A DNA stretch of 64,000 nucleotides, from NCBI RefSeq assembly GCF_007830515.1, contig NZ_VLKT01000036.1, positions 18,808 to 82,807 on the forward strand. The letters run 5' to 3'. Origin of the DNA: Mesorhizobium tianshanense. GTDB lineage: Bacteria; Pseudomonadota; Alphaproteobacteria; Rhizobiales; Rhizobiaceae. Below, in pieces: positions 42,127-50,415 of the stretch (within the stretch, counting starts at the first letter, position 1; every line of letters begins with the position of its first letter). The notes under the pieces were generated by a model. That model saw nothing but the letters and a program-made list of their open reading frames with translations, was not told the origin of the DNA and did not search any database. Made by a program: the position numbers and the translations under genes.

Positions 42127-43282
42127 ATTGGGAAAGGGGCGGCCGCACAGAATCTGGCTGATCGCAACGCTCGGGCTGGTCGCCGGCATCGCGCCCGCGT
42201 TTGCGCAGGATGGCAGCCTGCTCACCAATCTCGAAAACGAAGTGGGGACGGCCGCGCGCGGTTGGGAAGCCACCGTGATGCAGGCGGCGCGTTCCCTGTT
42301 CTGGATCCTTGCCGGCATCGAGGTCGGGATCGCGGCCGTGTGGCTTGCCCTTCAGGCGGCTTCGCTCGACGCGTGGTTCGCCGAGCTCGTCCGCCGCATC
42401 ATGTTCATCGGTCTCTTCGTCTTCATTCTCGAACAGGGGCCGGCATTCGCGAAGGCGATGGTCGACAGCCTGTTCCAGATTGGCGCCGCCGGCGGATCGG
42501 CCTCTCCGGCGGATGTCTTCAATGCCGGCCTGAAGGTCGCCTCCGCCATGTCGCAGAAGGCACAGTTCGGCCTTTGGGAAGACAATGCACTGGCGATCGC
42601 GGCGGTCTTTGCCATGGTCATTGTCGTGGTCTGCTTCTCCCTCGTCGCGGCAATCTTCGTCTCGGTGATGGTCGAGATGTATGTCGGCCTGCTCGCCGGT
42701 ATGATCATGCTCGGCCTCGGCGGATCGAGCTTCACCAAGGATTTTGCCGTCCGCTATCTCGTTTATGCTTTCAGCGTCGGTATGAAGCTGATGGCGCTGG
42801 TCATGATCGCCCGCATCGGTTCGCAGGTTCTGCTCAATCTCGCCAACGCGCCGGCAGGTTCCGACGAATTTGTCTCGACACTCGCCATCGGCGGCATCTC
42901 TGTCGTCGTCTTCATCATCTCGATCTACGTACCCAACATTGTGCAGGGCGTCGTGCAGGGCGTCTCCGTCACCGGCGGCATGGAAACGATCCGCCACGGT
43001 GGCCAAGCCGGCTCATTCGCTGCCGGCAGCGTCTCACTGGCGGCTGGTGGGGCCAGGACAGGGGCTGCGGCTTACTCCGATGCCCGCGCGAGCGGCTCGT
43101 CCTTCGGTGCGGCAGCGCTCAGGGGCATGACCGAGGGTGCAGGGGCCGCCGGTGGTGCGCTTGCTTCGGCCGCCCGTGACAAGGCGATCGGCGTGCCGGG
43201 AAGCTGGGGTGCCTCGACCCTGGGCCTCGCCAACGCCAAACTCGACCAGGGCACGAAAACCCAGCCCGGCCCCAAGAAATGA
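42119..43282 (+). CDS. trbL: Conjugal transfer protein TrbL
   Basis: A 387-residue VirB6-like polytopic inner-membrane protein. A signal-like start (IWLIATLGLVAGIAPAFAQD) leads to several transmembrane segments, such as IMFIGLFVFILEQGPAFAKA, ALAIAAVFAMVIVVVCFSLV and LATIGGISVVVFIISIYVPN-type regions, and a G/A-rich cytoplasmic tail with long Ala-Gly stretches. GTG 42119 overlaps trbK by 8 bp. Confidence 0.92.
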   Translation: MSELGKGRPHRIWLIATLGLVAGIAPAFAQDGSLLTNLENEVGTAARGWEATVMQAARSLFWILAGIEVGIAAVWLALQAASLDAWFAELVRRIMFIGLFVFILEQGPAFAKAMVDSLFQIGAAGGSASPADVFNAGLKVASAMSQKAQFGLWEDNALAIAAVFAMVIVVVCFSLVAAIFVSVMVEMYVGLLAGMIMLGLGGSSFTKDFAVRYLVYAFSVGMKLMALVMIARIGSQVLLNLANAPAGSDEFVSTLAIGGISVVVFIISIYVPNIVQGVVQGVSVTGGMETIRHGGQAGSFAAGSVSLAAGGARTGAAAYSDARASGSSFGAAALRGMTEGAGAAGGALASAARDKAIGVPGSWGASTLGLANAKLDQGTKTQPGPKK

Positions 43283-43306
43283 CAATAACGAACGAGCGGG
43301 GCGCCG

Positions 43307-43969
43307 ATGGCTGGCCGTAATCCTCCGGACAATCCTTATCTTGCAGCGCGCCAGGAATGGAACGAGCGCTATGGCTCCTATGTGAAGGCGGCCGCCTCAT
43401 GGCGCATCGTCGGGATCACCGGCATGGCGCTGGCGGTGATCAGCACCGCCTACGCACTTTACCAGAGCACGCAGGTAAAACTCGTCCCCTACATTGTCGA
43501 GGTCGACAAGCTCGGTACCGCGGCAAGCGTCGGTTTCCCGCAGCAGATCGAATATGCCGATCCCCGGGTCGTTCGGGCGACGCTTGGCGGTTTCGTCTCC
43601 AATTTCCGCTCCGTCACTCCGGATACGGTCGTGCAGAAGCAATATATCGACCGGACCTACTCGCTGCTGCGAACTTCCGACCCGGCGACCGAGAAGGTCA
43701 ACGCCTGGTTCCGGGGCAACTCTCCATTCGACAAGGCGCGGAACGCCACAGTAGCCATCGAGGTCACCAACATCGTGCCGCTCTCCAATCAGAGTTATCA
43801 GATCGACTGGACCGAGTACGAGCGTGACCGCAAAGGCAAGGAGACAGCTGTGCGTCGCTTCCGCGGTATCGCCACGGTGACGCTCACCCCGCCCCAGGAC
43901 GAGGGGATCATCCGGCTCAATCCGATCGGGCTCTACCTCAGGGACTTTGAATGGACGGCGCAATTGTGA
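43307..43969 (+). CDS. trbF: Conjugal transfer protein TrbF
   Basis: A 220-residue VirB8-like protein. The start RNPPDNPYLAARQEWNERYG is a family signature, followed by one transmembrane helix (WRIVGITGMALAVISTAYAL) and a periplasmic NTF2-like domain (VVRATLGGFVSNFRSVTPDT, YQIDWTEYERDRKGKETAVR). It forms the platform of the secretion channel. It lies between trbL and trbG in the standard order. Confidence 0.95.
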   Translation: MAGRNPPDNPYLAARQEWNERYGSYVKAAASWRIVGITGMALAVISTAYALYQSTQVKLVPYIVEVDKLGTAASVGFPQQIEYADPRVVRATLGGFVSNFRSVTPDTVVQKQYIDRTYSLLRTSDPATEKVNAWFRGNSPFDKARNATVAIEVTNIVPLSNQSYQIDWTEYERDRKGKETAVRRFRGIATVTLTPPQDEGIIRLNPIGLYLRDFEWTAQL

Positions 43970-43989
43970 GTGCCCGGAAGGAGACAGGA

Positions 43990-44820
43990 ATGACAGTCAA
44001 CGAGCTCCGGGCGATCCTTGCCGTCGCTGGCCTTGCAATCGCCATGCCCCTATCAGTGTCATCCGCGCAAGTGCAGGACATGAGCACCAATGAAGCCAAG
44101 GGAACCGCCATCTCCGGACAGTGGCGGCAGGGCAGGGGGCTCGTCACGAAAGGGCCGGACGGGAAGGTCATCTTCCTCTATGGCGAGGTGCAGCCTTCCG
44201 TCGTCTGCTCGCCGCTGCAGGTTTGCGACATTGAGCTTCAGGCCGGCGAGGTGGTCCGCGACGTACTGGTCGGCGACACCGTGAGATGGCAGGTGGAACC
44301 GGCGACGTCGGGCGCGGTCGGCGGCCAGGCGATCCATCTGATCGTAAAACCCTCGGAACCCGGCCTGCTCACCTCGATGGTGGTGACCACGTCGCGGCGC
44401 ACCTATCATATCCAGCTCAAATCCAGTCAGGGCCAGTACATGGCCCGTGTCGGCTTCGAATATCCGGAAGATGTCAGCGCCAAGCTGGCCGAGGTCAATT
44501 CACGCATAGAGGCAAGCGTCGTTCCCGGCGCCGGCGTGGCGGCCGAACAGCTGAGCTTTGCCTATCAGGTCAGCGGTAGCGCCCGCTGGCGGCCGACGCG
44601 GGTCTACTCCGACGGGACCAAGACCTACATCCAATTCCCGTCCTCCCTTGCCGGCCAGGACGCCCCGGTCCTGTTCGTTGTCTCCGGTGGCGAGAACCGC
44701 ATCGTCAATTACCGTCTCAACGGTTCGATGATGGTTGTCGACTACTATATCGAGAAGGCCGTGCTGGTTTCCGGGGTGGGCTGGAAGCGCGACAAGATCA
44801 CCATCCGGCGGGGAGGGTGA
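43990..44820 (+). CDS. trbG: Conjugal transfer protein TrbG
   Basis: A 276-residue VirB9-like outer-membrane-complex protein. A signal peptide (ILAVAGLAIAMPLSVSSAQV) is followed by two beta-rich domains, with GKVIFLYGEVQPSVVCSPLQ and VCDIELQAGEVVRDVLVGDT near residues 55-100 and PTRVYSDGTKTYIQFPSSLA near the end. The start is ATG 43990 with AAGGAG upstream; an earlier ATG (43951) lies in trbF in another frame. Confidence 0.95.
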   Translation: MTVNELRAILAVAGLAIAMPLSVSSAQVQDMSTNEAKGTAISGQWRQGRGLVTKGPDGKVIFLYGEVQPSVVCSPLQVCDIELQAGEVVRDVLVGDTVRWQVEPATSGAVGGQAIHLIVKPSEPGLLTSMVVTTSRRTYHIQLKSSQGQYMARVGFEYPEDVSAKLAEVNSRIEASVVPGAGVAAEQLSFAYQVSGSARWRPTRVYSDGTKTYIQFPSSLAGQDAPVLFVVSGGENRIVNYRLNGSMMVVDYYIEKAVLVSGVGWKRDKITIRRGG

Positions 44821-44822
44821 GG

Positions 44823-45284
44823 ATGTTGCTCAGCCGATCCTTTGCCGTCCGCGCGGGTCTCGTAGCTATCGCGATCACGCTCGTCGGATGCCAGACATTC
44901 GACAGGACGGAACTCGTAGCGAGCCACGCGCCGACCGAACTTCCGCCTGCTGCCGCGAGCGCCATCGCCGGCGACATGGTGAGCCGCTTCACGGAGCATG
45001 TCGGCCCTGGCAGCACCACGATCCACCTGGCACCGGACAGCTCGGCGTTCGGGCAGGCCTTGGAGACGTCCCTGAAGGGCTGGGGTTATGCCGTCGTCAC
45101 CGACCAGACGGCCGATGGCAAGGCGACGGTATCGCTCGCCTATGTTGTCGAGAATTATGAAGGCAGCGTGCTCGCTCGACTGTCGACCAAAACCTTCGAC
45201 CTTGGCCGCGTCTATCAACTCACGCCGACTGGCGCGTCTCCATCAAGCCCGATCTCCTTGCTGCAGCGAGGGGGGGCGACATGA
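44823..45284 (+). CDS. trbH: Conjugal transfer lipoprotein TrbH
   Basis: A 153-residue lipoprotein (VirB7-like position). The signal peptide VRAGLVAIAITLVGCQTFDR has a lipobox with Cys at about residue 23, followed by a small periplasmic domain. ATG 44823; a GTG at 44817 is an alternative. The end overlaps trbI by 4 bp. Confidence 0.88.
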   Translation: MLLSRSFAVRAGLVAIAITLVGCQTFDRTELVASHAPTELPPAAASAIAGDMVSRFTEHVGPGSTTIHLAPDSSAFGQALETSLKGWGYAVVTDQTADGKATVSLAYVVENYEGSVLARLSTKTFDLGRVYQLTPTGASPSSPISLLQRGGAT

Positions 45285-46573
45285 CGGAAACACTCAAGCT
45301 CGGCGGCGGCGAAGCAGGCGCGCCCCATATCCGGCGACTGAACCGCCTGCCAGTCATCGTCGCGATCATCCTCGTCGTGCTGTTTCTCGGCGTCATCGTC
45401 TACGGCCTCTCGAACCGCGGGATATATTTCCGCGGTAATCCTGATATTGACACCGGATCCGACGCGCCGCCGGCTTCCACCTATGGCGATCAACTCAAGC
45501 GAGGCGTGGGCGACGGCATCATCGGCGAGCCTGCCGAGACACCGTTCCAACCCTCACCGCCCGAGCAGACGGAAATCCAGCCCAACCCGTTTTCCCCGAA
45601 ACCCGCCGAAACAGCTGCTCCGAAGACCTCAGCAGCCGAGCTGGAGCCGGAGGATGTCTGGCGAGCACGTCTGCGCCGGGAACAGCAGGAGCAGTATCTG
45701 CGCGAACAACACCGCCAGCAGATGGCGCGTCTGCAAGCCGACGATGCCGCCTACGACTCCCCGATCGCCGTCAACCTCAAGAGCGCACAAGCATCGGCAA
45801 CATCCGGAGAAGAGCCTGGCGACAACGGTTCACCGGGCCGCCCCGGCATCGCGGCTGATCTTTATTCTGCGGCCCTCAAGGCCGGGCTCGGCGGCCAGAA
45901 CGTCGATCCGAACGGCCAGGAGTCAAAGGCGGAATTCTTCAACCAGGATATCAAGGAACTTGGCTATCTGCCCAACCAGGTCGTGCCGCAGTTCTCACGC
46001 TACGAGCTGAAGCGCGGTTCGGTCATTCCCGCCACGCTTGTCACCGGCATCAATTCCGATCTTCCTGGCCGTATCACCGCACAGGTCAGTCAGAACGTCT
46101 TCGACAGCGCCACTGGTCACCACCTGCTCATCCCGCAGGGTTCGAAGCTGTTCGGCCGCTATGACTCCAAGGTCGCCTTTGGCCAGAAGCGCGTGCTCGT
46201 CGTCTGGACGGACATCATTTTCCCGAATGGATCGACATTGCAGATCGGCGGCATGGCCGGCACGGATGCCGCCGGGTATGGCGGGTTTTCCGACAAGGTC
46301 GACAACCACTATCTCCGTACTTTCGGCTCTGCGATCCTGATTGCGCTCATCGGTGCCGGCACTGATATGGCAATCCCCGAAAGCTCGACCCTCGCGACAC
46401 AGGACACGGCGTCCGACGCCGCGCGGAGGAGTTTCGCGGAAACCTTTGGCCGGGTCGCCGAGCGCACGATCTCCAAAAATCTCGATGTCCAGCCAACATT
46501 GGAAATTCGGCCGGGCTACAGGTTCAATGTGCTCGTAGACCAAGACATACTCTTTCCTGCAGCCCATCGATGA
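45281..46573 (+). CDS. trbI: Conjugal transfer protein TrbI
   Basis: A 430-residue VirB10-like protein spanning inner and outer membranes. One N-terminal transmembrane helix (VIVAIILVVLFLGVIVYGLS), a long proline- and glutamine-rich periplasmic linker with QEQYLREQHRQQMARLQADD, and the conserved C-terminal domain (KRGSVIPATLVTGINSDLPG, IPQGSKLFGRYDSKVAFGQK, VLVDQDILFP). It ends the trb operon. No relaxase or oriT is visible after it. Confidence 0.95.
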   Translation: MTETLKLGGGEAGAPHIRRLNRLPVIVAIILVVLFLGVIVYGLSNRGIYFRGNPDIDTGSDAPPASTYGDQLKRGVGDGIIGEPAETPFQPSPPEQTEIQPNPFSPKPAETAAPKTSAAELEPEDVWRARLRREQQEQYLREQHRQQMARLQADDAAYDSPIAVNLKSAQASATSGEEPGDNGSPGRPGIAADLYSAALKAGLGGQNVDPNGQESKAEFFNQDIKELGYLPNQVVPQFSRYELKRGSVIPATLVTGINSDLPGRITAQVSQNVFDSATGHHLLIPQGSKLFGRYDSKVAFGQKRVLVVWTDIIFPNGSTLQIGGMAGTDAAGYGGFSDKVDNHYLRTFGSAILIALIGAGTDMAIPESSTLATQDTASDAARRSFAETFGRVAERTISKNLDVQPTLEIRPGYRFNVLVDQDILFPAAHR

Positions 46574-46742
46574 TGGAGAGCGTGCAGCTGTTCGATATCG
46601 GCGCAACCGACCCTTTGGTCGAATGAATCGTATTCAGAAGAACAAGCACCGCGCGCAGACAGATGATCGTCGCAGCTCCTTATCGGCAGGTTCAGATACA
46701 GCAAGTGACGCTGTCCATGCGCGAGGAAGTATTCCTGGCGCA

Positions 46743-48155
46743 TCAAGAAATCGAATACGGCAATGTTGCACGCCGGTCGTGATTGACCGTCAGCCGACTT
46801 TTGAGCGGCGGAACGGCACGTTGGAAGCAATTCGCGCGTTCGCAGATACGGCATGAAATGCCAATCGGATCGAATGCCGCGCGGCTGGTGAGGTCGAGGC
46901 CGTCGGCATAGACGAAGTCTTGCGCATAGGCGACCTCACATCCCAGAGCGATGGCGTATCGCCGTTGCGGCGCATTGAAACCTCCGCTGCCCTTTGTGAT
47001 TTCTGTCGCAATGCTCAAGTAGCGCGCACCATCGGGCGTCTCAGCTAGCTGCCGGATGATGCGGCCCGGCGTTTCAAAGGCCTGATGTACATTCCAGAGC
47101 GGGCATGCTGCCCCGAAGCGGGCGAATTGCAGTTTCGCAGCGCTATGACGCTTGGTGATGTTCCCCGCGCGATCGATGCGGGCGAAGAACACAGGCACAC
47201 CCTTGACGCCCGGCCGCTGCAAGGTGGAAAGACGATGCGCGACCTGTTCAAGGCTCGCACCGAAACGCGTCGCCATCAATTCGAGGTCGTGACGAAGTTC
47301 TTTCGCTACCGCCAGAAAATGCTGGTAGGGCAGCGTCAGCGCTCCGGCGAAGTAATTGCGCAAACCGATCTTGCAAATCTCACCAGATTCTTGCGTGCGG
47401 AAGTTTGCCCGCTGGATAATCGCATCGATCTCTCTGTCCAATTCCAAGGCGGCCACCTGGAACGCCATCTGAAAAGTTCGCGTTGAGGTCGGCGAATAGG
47501 GATTGAGGAACAGGGCACGGGAAGTGCCGTCATATCGGCGCAGAAGATCCTCGCCGGGTTCCGCGCGCAGTATGCGAACCCCGTGGCGGCTCTCCAGATG
47601 GTTCGGCAGAACAAGCCCGGCATCACGATCCGGGATGCCGAGTTCCGCCGCCAGCCGTTCAGCTGCCAGATCGAGGTCGGGAATGTAGTTGTCAACGAAG
47701 TGGAAGAAATCGCGGACCTCTTCGTAAGGTGTCGGATCGCTGAATGCGTTGGTCCTAACCATGTGATCATCGAGGCTCGCAAGCTGTTCGCTGTTGCGGC
47801 GGTAGGCCTGGTGGCTGGCGATCAGCGCGTGGGCAAAGCCGGGCGCGTTCTGAGTGACAAGTTTCAGTTCCTGCAGGCTCGGCGAGTAGGCATCGAAAAC
47901 CGGGTCGGCAAGCGCTTCGCTGAGCGCGGAGAGCAGGCGGTCGCTGTCGCTTCCTGAGATAGATCCAATATCGATCTTGAAGTTCTCTGCCAGGGTCAAA
48001 AGCACGGCCGCCGAAACCGGCCGCTGATTGTTTTCTATCTGATTGAGGTAGCTGGTCGAGATGCCAATGCGCTCAGCGAAGGCGGCCTGGGTCGCCTTGC
48101 CGCTTTCGCGCAGTTCTCGGACTTTTCTGCCAATAAAGAGCTTGCCTGTGACCAT
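46743..48155 (-). CDS. pccR: PccR/RamB-type short-chain fatty acyl transcriptional regulator
   Basis: A 470-residue regulator with an N-terminal XRE HTH (FAERIGISTSYLNQIENNQR, about residues 22-41), an IrrE/ImmA-like middle region (DAGLVLPNHLESRHGVRILR) and a C-terminal domain with cysteines (ISCRICERANCFQR). This is the ScfR architecture, including PccR of Rhodobacter, which controls propionyl-CoA carboxylase genes. Here it is divergent from bioY-pccB-pccA-mcm, which supports the same role. ATG 48155 is chosen; a TTG at 48185 would read through the operator. It may sense propionyl- or methylmalonyl-CoA. Confidence 0.85.
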   Translation of the reverse strand: MVTGKLFIGRKVRELRESGKATQAAFAERIGISTSYLNQIENNQRPVSAAVLLTLAENFKIDIGSISGSDSDRLLSALSEALADPVFDAYSPSLQELKLVTQNAPGFAHALIASHQAYRRNSEQLASLDDHMVRTNAFSDPTPYEEVRDFFHFVDNYIPDLDLAAERLAAELGIPDRDAGLVLPNHLESRHGVRILRAEPGEDLLRRYDGTSRALFLNPYSPTSTRTFQMAFQVAALELDREIDAIIQRANFRTQESGEICKIGLRNYFAGALTLPYQHFLAVAKELRHDLELMATRFGASLEQVAHRLSTLQRPGVKGVPVFFARIDRAGNITKRHSAAKLQFARFGAACPLWNVHQAFETPGRIIRQLAETPDGARYLSIATEITKGSGGFNAPQRRYAIALGCEVAYAQDFVYADGLDLTSRAAFDPIGISCRICERANCFQRAVPPLKSRLTVNHDRRATLPYSIS

Positions 48156-48163
48156 GTTCGCAA

Positions 48164-48185
48164 TTTTGCAAAAGTCAGATTGCAA
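48164..48185. promoter_or_regulatory. TTTGCAAA-type sites between pccR and bioY, candidate PccR operator
   Basis: TTTTGCAAAA (48164-48173) is a palindrome and TTGCAA recurs at 48180-48185; TTCGCAA lies at 48157-48163. ScfR-family regulators such as RamB, PrpR and PccR bind TTTGCAAA-like motifs. The site starts 9 bp before the pccR start, fitting autoregulation and control of the divergent operon. Confidence 0.6.
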
Positions 48186-48290
48186 CTTTCTATATTACGC
48201 CCGCCTACCTGTTCAAACGTTTTCTCATTCGATCGCACCGCCTAAAGGCTGATGGCAGCAGTTAGGCGGCGTCTAGACAGGAGAAGCGAA

Positions 48291-48872
48291 ATGACGATCT
48301 ACAGCGCCATTGCCAAGCGGTGGGGAACGAGCAACCTTGCCATCCACGGCGCCACCGTCGTCGCAGCCTCGCTGCTGCTGGCGATCTCGGCCAAGATCGC
48401 CGTGCCGTTCTATCCAGTACCGATTACCATGCAGACCTTTGTGGTGATCGGCCTCGGCCTGGCTCTGGGTCCATGGCGCGGCCTCGCTGCTGTGCTGCTC
48501 TATCTCGCAGAAGGAGCGGCAGGGTTTCCAGTCTTCGCCGGCACGCCCGAGAAGGGCATTGGACTTGCCTACATGATGGGACCGACAGGAGGCTACCTTT
48601 TGGGCTACTTGCCGGCTGTGCTCCTTGCCGGTTGGCTAGCTGTGCGCGGTTGGGATCGTAATCCGCTCTACGCAATGGCTGCGGCCCTGTTTGCCGGGGC
48701 TGTCATTTATGTGCCGGGGCTGCTGTGGCTTGGTGCCGTGCTCGGCTTCGACAAGCCCATTCTTCAGTTCGGACTCTACCCCTTCATCTTCGGTGACATC
48801 GCCAAGGCTCTGCTCGCCGCCCTGGTTTTTCCGACTACCTGGAAGTGGATCAGCGCGCGGACAGGTCATTGA
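48291..48872 (+). CDS. bioY: Biotin transporter BioY
   Basis: A 193-residue S component of a biotin ECF transporter. Six hydrophobic segments are visible, with the family signatures IAVPFYPVPITMQTFVVIGL (about residues 37-56), LAYMMGPTGGYLLGYLPAVL and ILQFGLYPFIFGDIAKALLA. ATG 48291 has GGAG upstream. bioM/bioN are absent, so it works alone or with shared modules. As the first gene of the pcc operon it supplies the cofactor for PccA. The stop overlaps pccB (TGATG). Confidence 0.93.
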   Translation: MTIYSAIAKRWGTSNLAIHGATVVAASLLLAISAKIAVPFYPVPITMQTFVVIGLGLALGPWRGLAAVLLYLAEGAAGFPVFAGTPEKGIGLAYMMGPTGGYLLGYLPAVLLAGWLAVRGWDRNPLYAMAAALFAGAVIYVPGLLWLGAVLGFDKPILQFGLYPFIFGDIAKALLAALVFPTTWKWISARTGH

Positions 48873-50404
48873 TGCGCGCGGTTCTCGACCAGCTGGAATC
48901 CCGTCGCGCCGAGGCGCGTCTCGGCGGTGGCCAAAAGCGTATCGCTGGCCAGCATGCGAAGGGCAAGCTGACCGCCCGCGAACGGCTTGACGTGCTCCTC
49001 GACGAAGGGTCGTTCGAGGAATACGACATGTACGTCACCCATCGCGCCACCGAGTTTGGCATGGCCGAGCAGAAGGTGGCCGGCGACGGCGTGGTGACGG
49101 GGTGGGGCACGATCAACGGCCGTCTGGTCTATGTCTTTTCGCAGGATTTTACCGTTCTCGGCGGCTCGCTGTCCGAGACCCATGCGCAGAAGATCTGCAA
49201 GATCATGGACATGGCGGTGCGCAATGGCGCGCCGGTGATCGGATTGAACGACAGCGGCGGCGCGCGCATCCAGGAGGGCGTGTCGTCGCTCGCCGGCTAT
49301 GCCGACGTGTTCAAGCGCAATGTCGGTGCGTCCGGCGTGATCCCGCAGATATCAGTGATCATGGGCCCGTGCGCGGGCGGCGCGGTCTATTCGCCGGCAA
49401 TGACAGACTTCATCTTTATGGTGCGCGACAGTTCATACATGTTCGTCACCGGCCCTGACGTGGTAAAGACGGTGACGAATGAGATCGTCACCGCCGAAGA
49501 ACTCGGCGGCGCACGCACCCACACGCAGAAATCGTCGGTTGCCGACGGCGCCTTCGACAATGATGTCGAGGCGCTGGAGCAAATCCGCACGCTGTTTGAT
49601 TTCCTGCCGCTCAACAACCGCGAGAAGCCGCCGGTGCGGCCGTTCCACGACGATCCGTCGCGGCTGGAAATGCGGCTCGACACACTGATCCCCGACAGTG
49701 CCGCCAGACCCTACGACATGAAGGAGCTTATCCTGGCAATCGCCGACGAGAGCGACTTCTTCGAAATTCAGGCCGCCTTCGCAAAAAACATCATCACCGG
49801 ATTCATGCGCATCGAAGGCCAGACGGTCGGCGTCGTCGCCAACCAGCCGATAGTTCTGGCGGGTTGTCTCGACATCGATTCCGCGCGCAAGGCGGCGCGG
49901 TTCGTGCGTTTCTGCGACGCCTTTTCGATCCCCATCATGACGCTGGTCGACGTTCCTGGCTTCCTGCCGGGAACGTCGCAGGAGTTCGGCGGCGTCATCA
50001 AGCACGGCGCGAAGCTGCTGTTCGCCTATTCGCAGGCCACCGTGCCGATGGTGACGCTGATCACCCGCAAGGCCTATGGCGGCGCCTACGACGTGATGGC
50101 CTCGAAGCATATCGGCGCCGACGTGAACTATGCCTGGCCGACCGCCGAGATCGCGGTGATGGGCGCCAAGGGCGCGACGGAAATCCTCTATCGGTCTGAA
50201 CTCGGCGACAAGGAGAAGATCGCCCAGCGCACCAGGGATTACGAGGAGCGCTTCGCCAACCCGTTCGTGGCGGCCGAGCGCGGCTTCATCGACGAAGTGA
50301 TCATGCCGCATTCCTCGCGAAAGCGCATCGCCCGCGCCTTCGCCGCGCTTCGCGGCAAGAGCGTCGATACACGCTGGAAGAAGCACGACACGATACCGCT
50401 GTGA
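48872..50404 (+). CDS. pccB: Propionyl-CoA carboxylase beta subunit
   Basis: The 510-residue carboxyltransferase subunit, moving CO2 from biotin to propionyl-CoA to form (S)-methylmalonyl-CoA. N-terminal GKLTARERLDVLLDEGSFEE, oxyanion-hole regions GLNDSGGARIQEGVSSLAGY and VIMGPCAGGAVYSPAMTDFI, and the second half with TLVDVPGFLPGTSQEFGGVI and KAYGGAYDVMASKHIGADVN are all present. Length and motifs are typical. ATG 48872 overlaps the bioY stop. The next gene follows by 11 bp. Confidence 0.96.
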   Translation: MRAVLDQLESRRAEARLGGGQKRIAGQHAKGKLTARERLDVLLDEGSFEEYDMYVTHRATEFGMAEQKVAGDGVVTGWGTINGRLVYVFSQDFTVLGGSLSETHAQKICKIMDMAVRNGAPVIGLNDSGGARIQEGVSSLAGYADVFKRNVGASGVIPQISVIMGPCAGGAVYSPAMTDFIFMVRDSSYMFVTGPDVVKTVTNEIVTAEELGGARTHTQKSSVADGAFDNDVEALEQIRTLFDFLPLNNREKPPVRPFHDDPSRLEMRLDTLIPDSAARPYDMKELILAIADESDFFEIQAAFAKNIITGFMRIEGQTVGVVANQPIVLAGCLDIDSARKAARFVRFCDAFSIPIMTLVDVPGFLPGTSQEFGGVIKHGAKLLFAYSQATVPMVTLITRKAYGGAYDVMASKHIGADVNYAWPTAEIAVMGAKGATEILYRSELGDKEKIAQRTRDYEERFANPFVAAERGFIDEVIMPHSSRKRIARAFAALRGKSVDTRWKKHDTIPL

Positions 50405-50415
50405 GGACGCAGAAC

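Noticed and set aside
46570..46626. Micro-ORF MMESVQLFDIGATDPLVE overlapping the trbI stop
   Set aside because: Only 18 codons, no similarity that I know; it may be the remnant of a gene after trbI, but it cannot be supported.
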